From a bacterium (GTDB lineage: Bacteria > Chloroflexota > Dehalococcoidia > Tepidiformales > Tepidiformaceae), in NCBI GenBank assembly GCA_003577245.1, contig QEVS01000003.1, forward strand, positions 221,557 through 285,556: a DNA stretch of 64,000 nucleotides, read 5' to 3'. The first letter of the stretch is position 1. Every line of letters begins with the position of its first letter. Shown in pieces: positions 1-8,795 of the stretch. A program made the position numbers and the translations under genes. The notes below the pieces were generated by a model. It was not told where the DNA came from and made no database searches. It worked only from the letters and a program-made list of their open reading frames with translations.

Positions 1-165
1 AAAGGGGACGCCAAGCTCGATCGCGTCGGCTCCCCCGGCCTCCAGCGCGAGCAGCAGCGGGACCGTCTCGGACGCGCCAGGGTACCCCGCGGTGACATAC
101 GGCATGAAGGCCGTTCGCCCTTCCGCGCGGCAGCGTTCAAACATGGAGCGGAGCCTTTGCGACAT
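1..165 (-). CDS. trpA: Tryptophan synthase alpha subunit (TrpA), N-terminal 55 codons
   Basis: Reading the minus strand from the ATG at 163-165 gives 55 codons that match the TrpA N-terminus: a short helix (MSQRLRSMFERCRAEGR), then the first TIM-barrel strand FMPYVTAGYP and the IELGVPF strand carrying the catalytic Glu region. TrpA cleaves indole-3-glycerol phosphate to indole, which is channelled to TrpB. The rest of the gene lies beyond the left edge. It follows the CPBP protease gene with a single base between stop and start (TGA-C-ATG), so it is the last visible cistron of the trp operon. Identification is firm despite truncation. Confidence 0.93.
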   Translation of the reverse strand, partial: MSQRLRSMFERCRAEGRTAFMPYVTAGYPGASETVPLLLALEAGGADAIELGVPF

Positions 166-166
166 G

Positions 167-937
167 TCAGGTCCCCCAGACCAGGAAGGTGAAACTCGTG
201 GCGTTGAAGAGGAAGTGGAAGATGATGCTGTCCCATAGCGTGCCCCGCGACCAGTAGAGCCACGCAATGAGAATACCGATGAGCGAAAAGGGGATGAGGC
301 TCCCCGGGTCCAGGTGCAGCAACGTGAAGGAGAACGACGAAACCACGGCTGCCGGCCAGAACCCCCACCTCAGCAACCCGCTGAAGACCAGCCCCCGGAA
401 GAGCAGCTCCTCCGAAAACGGCGCGCCCACCAGCGTGACCGCGGCGGCAATCGAAAGCGTCAGGTGGTCGCGCGTGATTTCGAAGGGCACCGTGCTCTCC
501 GGTTCCAGCAGGCCGATCCCGATAGCTTCGGCAACCATGGCGTACACGACGACCATGGTGTACGCGCCAAAGACTGCCAGCGCCGGTCGCCAGGCGCTCC
601 GGAAAGCGTATCTCTCCAGTCCCAGCGCCCGCCTGAGCTCGCCAAACGTGAGGCGCGTAGAGACGCCCACAATGCCCAGCGTGAGAGCCTGGGTGACGAG
701 CGTCATCGCCAGGGCAAGCTGCAGGGTGGGCTGGTCCGCGAGCAGCTCCGGCGGTTTCGGAAGCTCCCGCCCGCCGGCCGCAGCCTCCAGCCGTTCGTCG
801 GCATACTCGGCCACGCGCGCGGACTTCTCAAAGATGTCCCCGATGTCTGAGGCACGCGTGTCGTTTACCACCTGGTACGTGGTCACGGCGGCGGTGGCGA
901 TGATGAAGAGGACGACGAACATCGCGACCCCGGTCAT
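167..937 (-). CDS. CPBP-family intramembrane metalloprotease
   Basis: A 256-residue membrane protein with an N-terminal hydrophobic segment (about residues 4-21) and several further membrane spans. The CPBP (CaaX protease / bacteriocin-processing, formerly Abi) signature is visible: EELLFR at 176-181 (EExxxR), His208 in FTLLHLD, and His241/Asn245 in HFLFN, the putative zinc and catalytic residues. Family members cleave within the membrane or process prenylated or bacteriocin peptides; the substrate here is unknown. It sits between trpB and trpA, which is an unusual insertion. It is probably co-transcribed with them, with 59 bases from trpB and 1 base to trpA, but no role in tryptophan synthesis is implied. 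Confidence 0.85.
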   Translation of the reverse strand: MTGVAMFVVLFIIATAAVTTYQVVNDTRASDIGDIFEKSARVAEYADERLEAAAGGRELPKPPELLADQPTLQLALAMTLVTQALTLGIVGVSTRLTFGELRRALGLERYAFRSAWRPALAVFGAYTMVVVYAMVAEAIGIGLLEPESTVPFEITRDHLTLSIAAAVTLVGAPFSEELLFRGLVFSGLLRWGFWPAAVVSSFSFTLLHLDPGSLIPFSLIGILIAWLYWSRGTLWDSIIFHFLFNATSFTFLVWGT

Positions 938-996
938 CGCCGCCTTCGGGCCCCAGGGATAGGTAGCGCGCGCGCGGCTCGCCGTCCCTCCGCCGT

Positions 997-2211
997 TCAG
1001 AGTGTCACCCCGAGGGCCGCCGCCACCGTATGCATGTCCTTGTCGCCGCGGCCGCTGAGGCCAATGAGAAGGTCCTGCCCGGGCCCGAGGGTCCGCGCCA
1101 CCTTCAGCGCGTGGTAGATCGCATGCGACGGCTCCAGGGCCGGGATGATCCCTTCGGCGCGGGTCAGCGCCTTGAACCCTTCGAGCGCCTGCTGGTCATC
1201 GACGGCAACGTACTCTGCCCGTTCGCTCGTCTTCAGCCACGAGTGCTCCGGGCCCACTCCCGGGTAGTCGAGCCCCGCCGAGATGCTGTGCGTCTCCAGG
1301 ATCTGCCCGTTCGCGTCCTGCAACAGGTAGGTGCGCGTGCCGTGAAGGACGCCCGGCCTCCCCGCGACGAGGGTGGCCGAGTGCCGTCCCGTCCCTACGC
1401 CTTCGCCCGCCGCCTCGACGCCGATGAGCCGCACCGGGTCATCCACGAACGGGTGGAACAGCCCGATCGCGTTGCTCCCGCCCCCGACACAGGCGATGGC
1501 AACGTCCGGCAGGCGCCCTGCCTGCTCCAGCATCTGCTGCCGCGCTTCCCGGCCGATGACCGACTGGAAGTCGCGCACAATCGTTGGAAAAGGATGAGGG
1601 CCAATCGCCGACCCGATCAGGTAGTGCGTGGTGCGCACGTTCGTCACCCAGTCACGCATGGCCTCGTTGATGGCATCCTTCAACGTACGGCTGCCCGATT
1701 CGACCGGGACCACCGTCGCGCCCAGCATCTTCATGCGAAAGACGTTCAGCGACTGGCGCCGGATGTCCTCGCTCCCCATGTAGACGGCGCACTCCAGCCC
1801 CAGCATGGCGCAGACGGTCGCCGTTGCAACCCCGTGCTGACCGGCGCCCGTTTCGGCGATGATGCGCGGCTTCCCCAGCCGCTTTGCCAGCAGGGCCTGC
1901 CCGATGGCGTTGTTGATCTTGTGCGCCCCCGTGTGGGCGAGATCCTCGCGCTTGATCCAGATGCGCGCTCCGCCGCACTCGCGGGTGAGCTGCGCCGCCT
2001 CGTAGAGCGGCGTCGGCCGCCCGACGTAATGCTTCAGGAGATGGTCGAGCTCATCCTGGAACGCGGGGTCACCCCGGGCGGCGTCGTACGCCTCCTCCAG
2101 CTCCTCGTGTGCTCCAACCAGTGTCTCGGGAACATAGCGGCCCCCGAACTCCCCGAAACGGGGCGAAAGCCTGGCCTCAGCGCTCAACAGGGGCTCCCTT
2201 CGCCGCGCCAA
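997..2211 (-). CDS. trpB: Tryptophan synthase beta subunit (TrpB1 type)
   Basis: A 404-residue PLP enzyme that condenses indole with L-serine, working with TrpA. The PLP lysine lies in GAHKIN (Lys98), the phosphate-binding loop is GGGSNAIG, and the N-terminal [10 protein letters not shown] motif is typical of TrpB1. Length is normal for the family. The listed ATG start makes the gene overlap trpF by 35 bases; a slightly later non-ATG start would shorten the overlap, so the exact start is not certain. A second beta subunit of the TrpB2 class heads the same operon (10940-12298), so the operon encodes both types. Confidence 0.96.
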   Translation of the reverse strand: MARRREPLLSAEARLSPRFGEFGGRYVPETLVGAHEELEEAYDAARGDPAFQDELDHLLKHYVGRPTPLYEAAQLTRECGGARIWIKREDLAHTGAHKINNAIGQALLAKRLGKPRIIAETGAGQHGVATATVCAMLGLECAVYMGSEDIRRQSLNVFRMKMLGATVVPVESGSRTLKDAINEAMRDWVTNVRTTHYLIGSAIGPHPFPTIVRDFQSVIGREARQQMLEQAGRLPDVAIACVGGGSNAIGLFHPFVDDPVRLIGVEAAGEGVGTGRHSATLVAGRPGVLHGTRTYLLQDANGQILETHSISAGLDYPGVGPEHSWLKTSERAEYVAVDDQQALEGFKALTRAEGIIPALEPSHAIYHALKVARTLGPGQDLLIGLSGRGDKDMHTVAAALGVTL

Positions 2212-2917
2212 TAAAGGCCCGGATCTTCTCGATGTCCTTCCGCCCGTTCGTCTCCACCCCGCTCGAAACGTCCACCGCCCACGGATGCACTCCAGCCACG
2301 GCGCCCGCCACGTTCTCGGCCGTCAGCCCGCCGGCCAGGACGATCGGCAAGCGCGCCGCCACCTCGGCCGCTACCGCCCAGTCGAATGTCTCTCCCGTTC
2401 CGCCGCGGGCCGCTGCCGACGCGGTGTCGAGCAGGATTGCGGCCGAAATGCCCGGCACGGCTCGGTCGAAGACGTCCTCCGCGGTGGCCTGCTCTTCCAC
2501 ATGAATGACGCGCAGCACGGGCAAGCGGATTTCGCGACAGAATCTGTCGCTTTCACCGCCGGAGAGCTGGACGATGTCCAGGCCGGCGGCGTCCGCAATC
2601 TCGTTCACGTCCTGCGAGGTCATGTCCGCGAAGACGCCGGCAACCAGGGGCCGGCAGTGGAAGACGGCATCGTCGATCGCTTCATTCCAGGCCGAGAACC
2701 AGGTGCGGCCCGAGACTTCGCCCGCATGCGGCCCATCGATGTGCGCAGCCAGGACGCGCCTTTCCGCGCGGAGTGCCTCCACCACGTCGTGGCACTCCTG
2801 AGGGGTCACCTTCCGGATTGACTCCGCGAACACCAGCCCAATGAGGTCGGCCCCGGCGTGCATCGCGGCCACGGCGGTTGCCGCATCGCGAACCCCGCAA
2901 ATCTTGACGCGCGTCAT
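2177..2917 (-). CDS. trpF: Phosphoribosylanthranilate isomerase (TrpF)
   Basis: A 246-residue TIM-barrel isomerase converting N-(5-phosphoribosyl)anthranilate to CdRP, the third step of the tryptophan branch. The N-terminus MTRVKICG carries the catalytic Cys7. The C-terminal phosphate-binding segments [10 protein letters not shown] and VDVSSGVE are intact. It is somewhat longer than the usual 200-220 residues, with an extra stretch around residues 60-100. It overlaps the upstream P-loop kinase gene by an ATGA junction and runs into trpB, consistent with translational coupling. Confidence 0.95.
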   Translation of the reverse strand: MTRVKICGVRDAATAVAAMHAGADLIGLVFAESIRKVTPQECHDVVEALRAERRVLAAHIDGPHAGEVSGRTWFSAWNEAIDDAVFHCRPLVAGVFADMTSQDVNEIADAAGLDIVQLSGGESDRFCREIRLPVLRVIHVEEQATAEDVFDRAVPGISAAILLDTASAAARGGTGETFDWAVAAEVAARLPIVLAGGLTAENVAGAVAGVHPWAVDVSSGVETNGRKDIEKIRAFIGAAKGAPVER

Positions 2918-3423
2918 GCCCTTGTCCCCACGCGGAGGTAGTCCAGGGCCGTTTCCACGAGGGCGTCCACCGGCTGGAGCGTGTCGAGCGTGAGGCGCTG
3001 GCGTGAGGGCTCGCGCGTCCCCGGGGCGGCAAGCCAGTCCTGCCGCCGGCGTGGATTGGTCGGCAGCGCATCGCGCGTGCTCAGCCGGCGCTCAATCTCG
3101 GCGTTGTCGGCGCAGCGGGTCTCGATCAGGAAGTACTCAACTCCAACCTCACGCGCAAGCCCCTGGCCGCGCTCCTCGATGATTGGCCAGTACGCGGGGC
3201 TATCCACAATCACCGAATAGCCCTGGCCGAGAAAACTGCGGGCCAAGTCCCAGATCGTCTCATAGGATGCGGGCCCGGCCACCTCGCGGGGGATGCGGGC
3301 CTTCATTATCCCGGTCATCACCACATCCTTGTCGACGTGGATGGCCGGGATGCGCGGCGCAAGCGCCCTTGCGAGCGTGGTCTTGCCGCTGCCCGGCTCC
3401 CCGTGCATCTGTACGAGCATCAT
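2914..3423 (-). CDS. P-loop kinase / AAA-type small ATPase of unknown substrate
   Basis: A 169-residue protein starting MMLVQMHGEPGSGKTTL, with a Walker A loop at residues 8-16. It has a kinase-like fold pattern: a VIVDSP strand as Walker B-like segment and the lid-like region ERRLSTRD, where an arginine pair is expected in small-molecule kinases. It resembles the broad zeta-toxin, chloramphenicol-phosphotransferase and gluconate-kinase-like P-loop group. The substrate cannot be read from sequence. It is wedged between trpC and trpF with ATGA overlaps on both sides, so it is translated with the pathway genes. No antitoxin-like partner is adjacent, which argues against a zeta toxin. Confidence 0.8.
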   Translation of the reverse strand: MMLVQMHGEPGSGKTTLARALAPRIPAIHVDKDVVMTGIMKARIPREVAGPASYETIWDLARSFLGQGYSVIVDSPAYWPIIEERGQGLAREVGVEYFLIETRCADNAEIERRLSTRDALPTNPRRRQDWLAAPGTREPSRQRLTLDTLQPVDALVETALDYLRVGTRA

Positions 3424-4226
3424 CGCCCGAGCAGCTCCGTGATCTTCGCCGCCGGGTCCGGGGCGACCATCAGCGACTCCCCAACGAGGACGGCCGCCGC
3501 CCCTGCAGCCCCGAACCTCTCGACGTCTGCCCGCGTGCTCACCCCGCTGAGAGCGGCGACCAGCACATGCGCCGGGAGCATGCCCGCCAGCCTCTCCGTT
3601 GTCGAAAGGTCCACGTTGAAGTTTCGCAGGTCGCGGTTGTTGATCCCCACCAGGGTGGCCCCGGCGGCGACCGCGCGACGGGCCTCTTCGGCGTTATTCA
3701 CCTCCACCAGCGGCTCCATGCCGAGCCCCCTGCAGTCGGCAATCAGTCTGCCAAGCTCAGCATCGCCAAGGCAGGCAACGATGAGCAGGGCTGCGTCTGC
3801 ACCGTGTACCGCCGCTTCCACCAGCTGGTACCGGTCAATGATGAAGTCCTTGCAGAGAACCCCCGGCCGGCCCTCTGCGAGAGGTTCGAGTGCGCGGCGC
3901 ACGCTCAACATGTCTTGCATCGAGCCCTTGAACCAGGTGGGCTCCGTGAGCACGGAGATGCCGGAAGCCCCGCCACGCGCGTACCGCAAGGCCTGCGCGG
4001 CGGCATCCATCCCGGGCGCGATGTCGCCCTTGCTTGGCGAAGCGCGTTTCACCTCCGCGATGAGCGCCATCGGCGCATCGCGCCGCAGCCGGGAAACGAA
4101 CCCCATCCGTGCCGCGCAAGAGGGAATCCGCTCCCGCAGCGCGGCCTCGGGTACAGCCCTTCTCGCCGCTTCCACCTCCTTCCGCCGGTGCGCGACGATC
4201 TCATCGAGAATCGTCGCGCTAGCCAC
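3420..4226 (-). CDS. trpC: Indole-3-glycerol phosphate synthase (TrpC)
   Basis: A 268-residue TIM-barrel enzyme that decarboxylates and cyclises CdRP to indole-3-glycerol phosphate. The N-terminal helix with the IVAHRRKEVEAAR pattern, the catalytic strand ALIAEVKRASPSKG (residues 54-67, with the essential Glu and Lys), LCKDFIID and GINNRDL are all present. Length is normal. The start overlaps the end of trpD by 8 bases and the stop overlaps the next gene by an ATGA junction. Confidence 0.97.
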   Translation of the reverse strand: MASATILDEIVAHRRKEVEAARRAVPEAALRERIPSCAARMGFVSRLRRDAPMALIAEVKRASPSKGDIAPGMDAAAQALRYARGGASGISVLTEPTWFKGSMQDMLSVRRALEPLAEGRPGVLCKDFIIDRYQLVEAAVHGADAALLIVACLGDAELGRLIADCRGLGMEPLVEVNNAEEARRAVAAGATLVGINNRDLRNFNVDLSTTERLAGMLPAHVLVAALSGVSTRADVERFGAAGAAAVLVGESLMVAPDPAAKITELLGR

Positions 4227-5238
4227 TTGCGACCTCGTTGGTCAGCGCCACGTAATGGTCGAGCACCTCTCGTGCCCGGCCTGACGCGATCGCCTGGTGT
4301 GCCAGGTGTGCCCCTGCGGCAAAGTCCTCCGTCAGCCCTGCGATGTAGCAGGCCGCCGCGGCGTTCATCACTGTGAAGTCGGTCAGCGGCCCCTCGGCGC
4401 CGTCAAGCACGGAAAGCAGCTGTCCGGCGTTGTGAGCGGGGTCGCCGCCAAGCACGGTTTCCAGAGGGTGCGCGGGGAGCCCGAAGTCTGCCGGCGTCAG
4501 CGTGCATTCGCTCACGGCGCTGCCGTTCACTATCCAGGCGTACGTGACGCCGGCCGGGCTTATCTCGTCCAGTCCGTCGGCCGAGTGGACAACCATCGCC
4601 CGCTCCATCCCGCGAAGCGCGAAAGCCTCGGCCATGATTGGGGCCAGGGCCTTCGCGCCAACCCCGGCGAGCTGCCCGCGCGGCTGCGCCGGGTTGGTGA
4701 GCGGCCCCAGCAGGTTGAACACCGTGCGCACGCCCAGTTCGCGCCGTGGACCGGCCACGTGCTTCATGGCCGGGTGGAAGCGCTGGGCAAAGAGGAAGCC
4801 GAAGCCGCACCCTTCGATCACACGCGCCACCTGCTCGCCGCCGAGGTCGGTCCGCGCGCCCAGCGCCTCCAGCACGTCGGCGCTTCCGCAACGGGACGAC
4901 ATCGCACGGTTCCCGTGCTTCGCCACGCGCCCTCCCGCCGCCGCGACAATGAATCCCGCCGCCGTGGAGACGTTGAATGTGTCGATGCCATCCCCTCCCG
5001 TGCCGCAGATGTCGATCACGTTCTCCACCGGCACCGGCTCGGCATGGGCCTGCATCACGGCCGCGCAGGCCGCCACAATCTCCGGAGTCTCGCCGCGCAC
5101 ACGCAGGGCCGCCAGGAAACCCCCAACCTGGGCGGGCGTGGCCGCGCCGGCCATGATCTCCTCCATGGCGCCCGTGGCCAGCCCGGGGGTCAGCCCGGGG
5201 CCATCGACCAGCGCGCGGATGGCTTCCTGCATCACCAT
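4219..5238 (-). CDS. trpD: Anthranilate phosphoribosyltransferase (TrpD)
   Basis: A 339-residue enzyme that transfers the phosphoribosyl group of PRPP to anthranilate. The PRPP/Mg loop GTGGDG is at residues 79-84, KHGNR at 107-111, and the following SSRCGSADVLEALG segment is typical of the family. It is the stand-alone form, not fused to TrpG. It overlaps trpG by 7 bases upstream and trpC by 8 bases downstream. Confidence 0.97.
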   Translation of the reverse strand: MVMQEAIRALVDGPGLTPGLATGAMEEIMAGAATPAQVGGFLAALRVRGETPEIVAACAAVMQAHAEPVPVENVIDICGTGGDGIDTFNVSTAAGFIVAAAGGRVAKHGNRAMSSRCGSADVLEALGARTDLGGEQVARVIEGCGFGFLFAQRFHPAMKHVAGPRRELGVRTVFNLLGPLTNPAQPRGQLAGVGAKALAPIMAEAFALRGMERAMVVHSADGLDEISPAGVTYAWIVNGSAVSECTLTPADFGLPAHPLETVLGGDPAHNAGQLLSVLDGAEGPLTDFTVMNAAAACYIAGLTEDFAAGAHLAHQAIASGRAREVLDHYVALTNEVASG

Positions 5239-5813
5239 TCCCCACCCGCCTCTTCCAGGAAGTTCTTCAGCAGCTCCTTCCCGTGCTCGGTGGCGATCGA
5301 CTCAGGGTGGAACTGCACGCCCTCAACCTTCAGCTTCCTGTGCCGCACACCCATGATGACGCCACTCTCCGAGGTCGCGGTCACCTCCAGGCCGGCCGGG
5401 AGCGTGGCCGGCGCCCCGGCCAGCGAATGGTAGCGCACGGCCCGGAAGCCGTTCGGCAGCCCGGCGAAGACACCCCTGCCGTCGTGGTGGATGGTCGAGG
5501 TCTTGCCGTGCTTTATCTCGCCGGCTCCCTCCACTCTGCCGCCGTACACCTCGTAGATGCACTGGTGCCCCAGGCACACGCCGAGGATGGGCGCCTTCCC
5601 CGCAAACTCACGTATGACATCCCGGGAGACCCCGGAGTCGCCGGGATCCCCCGGACCGGGGGATATGACCACGTGGTCCGGCTTGAGCGCGCGGCATTCG
5701 TCCAGCGTCACCTGGTCGTTGCGGCGAACCACCACCTCGGCGCCCAGCTCGGCAAGGTACTGGTAGAGGTTGTAGGTGAAGCTGTCGTAGTTATCGATGA
5801 GCAGCACGGTCAT
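5232..5813 (-). CDS. trpG: Anthranilate synthase component II, glutamine amidotransferase (TrpG)
   Basis: A 193-residue class I glutamine amidotransferase that supplies ammonia to TrpE. The triad is visible: Cys80 in GVCLGHQ, His169 and Glu171 in GVQFHPES. The oxyanion region SPGPGDP is at residues 51-57. In many bacteria the same subunit also serves PabB for folate; no pabB is seen in this window, so dual use is only possible, not shown. It overlaps the upstream unknown ORF by an ATGA junction. Confidence 0.95.
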   Translation of the reverse strand: MTVLLIDNYDSFTYNLYQYLAELGAEVVVRRNDQVTLDECRALKPDHVVISPGPGDPGDSGVSRDVIREFAGKAPILGVCLGHQCIYEVYGGRVEGAGEIKHGKTSTIHHDGRGVFAGLPNGFRAVRYHSLAGAPATLPAGLEVTATSESGVIMGVRHRKLKVEGVQFHPESIATEHGKELLKNFLEEAGGEW

Positions 5814-6145
5814 TCGTCCATCGCCTCTTCGCTGCGAAGGTCTGCGGCCACCTCGGTGAGCGCGGCGGCCAGCTCCTCAGGGGTGTAGGCGAAGCCCCTC
5901 CGATCGAGCCGGAATTTCTTCGCCAGGTACTCCGGGTCGTAAGTCGCCGGCGACCACAGGTCCAGCGGGTAAGCGGCGCCCGGGTCGCCAATCAGCGCCA
6001 CGAGAAAGAACCCGTCGCCCGCTGAGCGCGTGAACGCGGCGGCCTCCTTCACCAGAGGGACCAGGACCAGTTCGACACCAGCGGCGCGGTAGAAGCGCAC
6101 GCCCAGGTGCGCGACATGCTTCTCCATTCGGGAGATCGTGCTCAC
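5810..6145 (-). CDS. Uncharacterised small protein in the trp operon
   Basis: A 111-residue protein that I do not recognise. I chose the GTG start at 6145 because it forms a GTGA overlap with the stop of the upstream Nudix/CMD gene, as at other junctions of this operon; an ATG six codons later (6127) is the alternative. The sequence is soluble and mixed alpha/beta (GVRFYRAAGVELVLVPLVKE, then GFFLVALIGD), with a helical acidic C-terminus. There is no signal peptide or obvious metal motif. It lies directly upstream of trpG with a 4-base overlap, so it is probably expressed with the anthranilate synthase genes. Confidence 0.7.
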   Translation of the reverse strand: MSTISRMEKHVAHLGVRFYRAAGVELVLVPLVKEAAAFTRSAGDGFFLVALIGDPGAAYPLDLWSPATYDPEYLAKKFRLDRRGFAYTPEELAAALTEVAADLRSEEAMDE

Positions 6146-6837
6146 AGCCCGCCACTCCCCGCGGCAAGGCCCCGCTCGGCGAAGACGGCCTCCATCACCG
6201 GCCAAGCCTCCTCGGCGGCCGCTGACCCCGCGCAGGTGGAGACAACCCGCAGCGTCTCCGCCAGTTGCCCGGGCGACACGCCCTGGTCGAGCGCAGCCAC
6301 CATCTGCCTCCGCAGCGCTATGGGACGCCCGAGCGCGGCCGCGATGCCCACGGTCAGAATGCTCCTCATCCTCCGGTCAAGATCCGCATCCGGCGCGGCG
6401 ATGCCCGGGACAGCCTGGCCCAGCGCCGCAAGGACGTCTGCGCTCTCGTCGCGCCGTTCACACAGGCCGAAGGCGGCCATGACCGCCCCTCTTACCCGCT
6501 CGTCCATCGGCAGCGACTCCAGCTCATGCAGCTCGAACCAGCCGTCCTGCAGTCCGGGCGCGTCCGGCTCTCCCGTCCACTCCGTCGGGGCGTAGATGTT
6601 GTAGACGACCAGGCCACCTTCGCGGGGCAGGTGAATCGTCTCGACGAAGTCTTCCTCAATGGCAGGGACGAGGATGCCCATCGCATCGAGAATCTCATCC
6701 ATGGCGGCATCGACGTCCTCGTGCTCGGGAAGCAGAGGCCCGCCCGGAAGCTCCCACGATGGCGCTCCTGGCTCGCGGTGCAGGAGCAGCCTGCCCTCAC
6801 GGACAACGATCGCAGCCAGGTGGATGCGCTGGCTCAC
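6142..6837 (-). CDS. Nudix-fold protein fused to a C-terminal CMD/AhpD-like domain
   Basis: The first ~125 residues have Nudix-hydrolase architecture (strand IHLAAIVVREGRLLLHRE, then WELPGGPLLPE). The catalytic Nudix box is degenerate: where REUxEE is expected the sequence reads MDEILDAMGI, so hydrolase activity is doubtful. From about residue 135 it looks like a carboxymuconolactone decarboxylase/AhpD-type helical domain (MRSILTVGIAAALGRP, then LAETLRVVSTCAGSAAAEEA), lacking the CxxC redox pair of true AhpD. The GTG start at 6837 overlaps the stop of the preceding Nudix gene; an upstream ATG would intrude on that gene. Its role in a trp operon is unknown. Confidence 0.75.
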   Translation of the reverse strand: MSQRIHLAAIVVREGRLLLHREPGAPSWELPGGPLLPEHEDVDAAMDEILDAMGILVPAIEEDFVETIHLPREGGLVVYNIYAPTEWTGEPDAPGLQDGWFELHELESLPMDERVRGAVMAAFGLCERRDESADVLAALGQAVPGIAAPDADLDRRMRSILTVGIAAALGRPIALRRQMVAALDQGVSPGQLAETLRVVSTCAGSAAAEEAWPVMEAVFAERGLAAGSGGL

Positions 6838-7280
6838 GGCAGCGCCCCGGCGACAGCCGGCGCGGGTTCCGGAGGGAGCCCCGCGCACACCTCGCGTACC
6901 AGGTCACGCGCCTCCCGGAAGATGCGCAGGTCATTGAGCGCTTCCAGGCCGAACCACTCTGCCGGGCCCGGGCCGGCGCCGGGATCTCCCGCCCACGTTA
7001 CCAGCTGCACCAGGGTGTCGGGCCCCCGCGCGTCGCGGAAGTGCGAGGGTTGCGGCAGCGTTCGCAGCCTGCGCACGTGGCCCGTCTCCACGCCCGCCTC
7101 CGCGCTCGCCAGTCGCATAGCGGCCACTTCCGGCGTCTCGCCGGCTGCGATCTCTCCCCCGGGAAGCGTCCATGTGTGGGGAAACAGCCCTCCTCCACCG
7201 CGCTTCACCAGCAGCACGCGCTCCCCATCCCACAGGATGAGCGAAACGCTCGGCGGCCCCTTCCGGGCCCTTAGCGACAT
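6834..7280 (-). CDS. Nudix hydrolase-like protein
   Basis: A 148-residue Nudix-fold protein. The strand VSLILWDGERVLLVKRGG and the WTLPGGEIAAGETPEVAA lead-in are typical. The helix of the Nudix box reads MRLASAEAGV, so the first catalytic Glu of REUxEE is replaced and only part of the metal site remains. It may bind rather than hydrolyse a nucleoside-diphosphate ligand, or use altered residues. It lies 27 bases downstream of trpE and overlaps the second Nudix gene. Two tandem Nudix-like genes between trpE and trpG are not part of the standard pathway. Confidence 0.8.
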   Translation of the reverse strand: MSLRARKGPPSVSLILWDGERVLLVKRGGGGLFPHTWTLPGGEIAAGETPEVAAMRLASAEAGVETGHVRRLRTLPQPSHFRDARGPDTLVQLVTWAGDPGAGPGPAEWFGLEALNDLRIFREARDLVREVCAGLPPEPAPAVAGALP

Positions 7281-7307
7281 TGCGCCACCCCTGGCAATCC
7301 ACGGGCC

Positions 7308-8795
7308 CTATCCATAGCCGATGCTCCCCGTCTTCATCTCCGCGGAAGCCAGCTCTGCCTGGTCAATGGCCCGCATCAGGGCGCGCATCTTGTTCATGCT
7401 CTCCTGGTACTCCGTTGCCGGCACTGAGTCATACACGATGCCCCCACCGGCCTGCAGGTAGGCAACCCCATCCTTGATCACCATCGTGCGGATGGCGATG
7501 CAGGTGTCCAGGCTCCCCGCAAAGCTGGCATAGCCCACGGCCCCTGCGTAGATGCCCCGGCGCTCCTGCTCCAGCTCGGCGATTATCTCCATTGCCCGCA
7601 CCTTTGGCGCGCCCGAGACCGTGCCCGCCGGGAACACCGAGCGGAACGCATCAAAGGCGGTGCGGTCGTCACGGAGCTGCCCCGAAACGTGCGAGACGAT
7701 GTGCATCACGTGGGAATAGCGCTCAATCCCCATCAGCGAATCGACGTTCACCGTCCCCGGCTTTGCCACGCGGCCCACATCGTTGCGCCCCAGGTCCACG
7801 AGCATGATGTGCTCGGCCCGTTCCTTCTCGTCCGCCAGGAGCTCCTCGGCGAGGCGCTCATCCTCTTCCGGGGTCCCGCCCCGGGGGCGCGTCCCCGCGA
7901 TCGGGTGGTTGGTCACCACCCCATCCTCCACGCGCACCAGCAGCTCGGGCGAAGCCCCCGTAATCTGGAAGTCCCCCAGGTCGAGGTAGAACATGTAGGG
8001 CGATGGGTTCACCACCCGCAGCTGGCGGTAGATGTTGAAAGGGTGGACAGCCGTCTTCCGGGCCAGGCGCTGCGAAGGCACGGCCTGGATCACGTCCCCC
8101 GCGATCACGTGGTCACGGATGCGTTCCACCATCAGCTCGTAGCCTTCGCGGCCCACGTTTGATTCGGCCTGCCCCGTCGAGCGCAGGATGGCGCCCGTTT
8201 CCTCCACCGGGAGGGGCACCGTCGGGTTGGCCAGCCGCGCGGCAATCTCATCGATGCGGAAGGCCGCCTGCCTGTAGGCCGAATCGATGTCGCCGTCGAG
8301 GCGGCAGTGCGATATCACCTTGATCGTGTGATGGATGTGGTCGAACACCACCATCGAATCGCAGAAGAGGAACATCGCCTCGGGGAGGCCCAGCGGGTCA
8401 GCCTGGGGCCGCGCCACCCGCGGCTCGAAATGACGCACCGCGTCGTAGGCCACGTAGCCGATGGCGCCCCCTGTGAAAGCGGGCACTCCAGCCACGGGCA
8501 CCGCCTTGAATCGCGCAAGTTCCTGCTCCAGGGGCACCAGCGGGTCCCCTGAATACTCATTGCCTTCGCCCGTTTTCAGCACCCGGTATGGCTGCGTGCC
8601 AATGAACGAATAGCGCGCCAGCCGTTCGCCACCCTCCACCGACTCCAGCAAGAAGGAGTAGGGCCCTTCCCTCACCTTCAGGAACGCCGAGACCGGCGTC
8701 TCAAGGTCGGCGGCAACCTCCCGGTAGACGGGCACCAGGTTGCCCTCGCCCCGCCGCGCAATCTCGCGCACCTCGTCAAGGGTTGGGCGAAGCAT
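7308..8795 (-). CDS. trpE: Anthranilate synthase component I (TrpE)
   Basis: A 495-residue chorismate-utilising enzyme making anthranilate with TrpG. The feedback-inhibition motif LLES is at residues 49-52, which predicts tryptophan inhibition. The catalytic core motifs include TGASPELLVR, IAGTRPRGGT, the ELLADEKERAEHIMLVDLGR region and SGAPKVRAMEII. The enzyme is probably controlled twice, by allostery and by the T-box leader of the operon. The ATG overlaps the trpS stop as TGATG. PabB function is less likely because of the LLES site and the trp context. Confidence 0.96.
   Translation of the reverse strand: MLRPTLDEVREIARRGEGNLVPVYREVAADLETPVSAFLKVREGPYSFLLESVEGGERLARYSFIGTQPYRVLKTGEGNEYSGDPLVPLEQELARFKAVPVAGVPAFTGGAIGYVAYDAVRHFEPRVARPQADPLGLPEAMFLFCDSMVVFDHIHHTIKVISHCRLDGDIDSAYRQAAFRIDEIAARLANPTVPLPVEETGAILRSTGQAESNVGREGYELMVERIRDHVIAGDVIQAVPSQRLARKTAVHPFNIYRQLRVVNPSPYMFYLDLGDFQITGASPELLVRVEDGVVTNHPIAGTRPRGGTPEEDERLAEELLADEKERAEHIMLVDLGRNDVGRVAKPGTVNVDSLMGIERYSHVMHIVSHVSGQLRDDRTAFDAFRSVFPAGTVSGAPKVRAMEIIAELEQERRGIYAGAVGYASFAGSLDTCIAIRTMVIKDGVAYLQAGGGIVYDSVPATEYQESMNKMRALMRAIDQAELASAEMKTGSIGYG

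Noticed and set aside
1030..2214. Long plus-strand open frame opposite trpB (394 codons)
   Set aside because: Antisense shadow of a high-GC gene; trpB is clearly real on the minus strand, and the frame has no domain.
2914..3423. Zeta-toxin interpretation of the P-loop kinase
   Set aside because: No adjacent antitoxin and operon placement within trp genes; a metabolic kinase is more likely.
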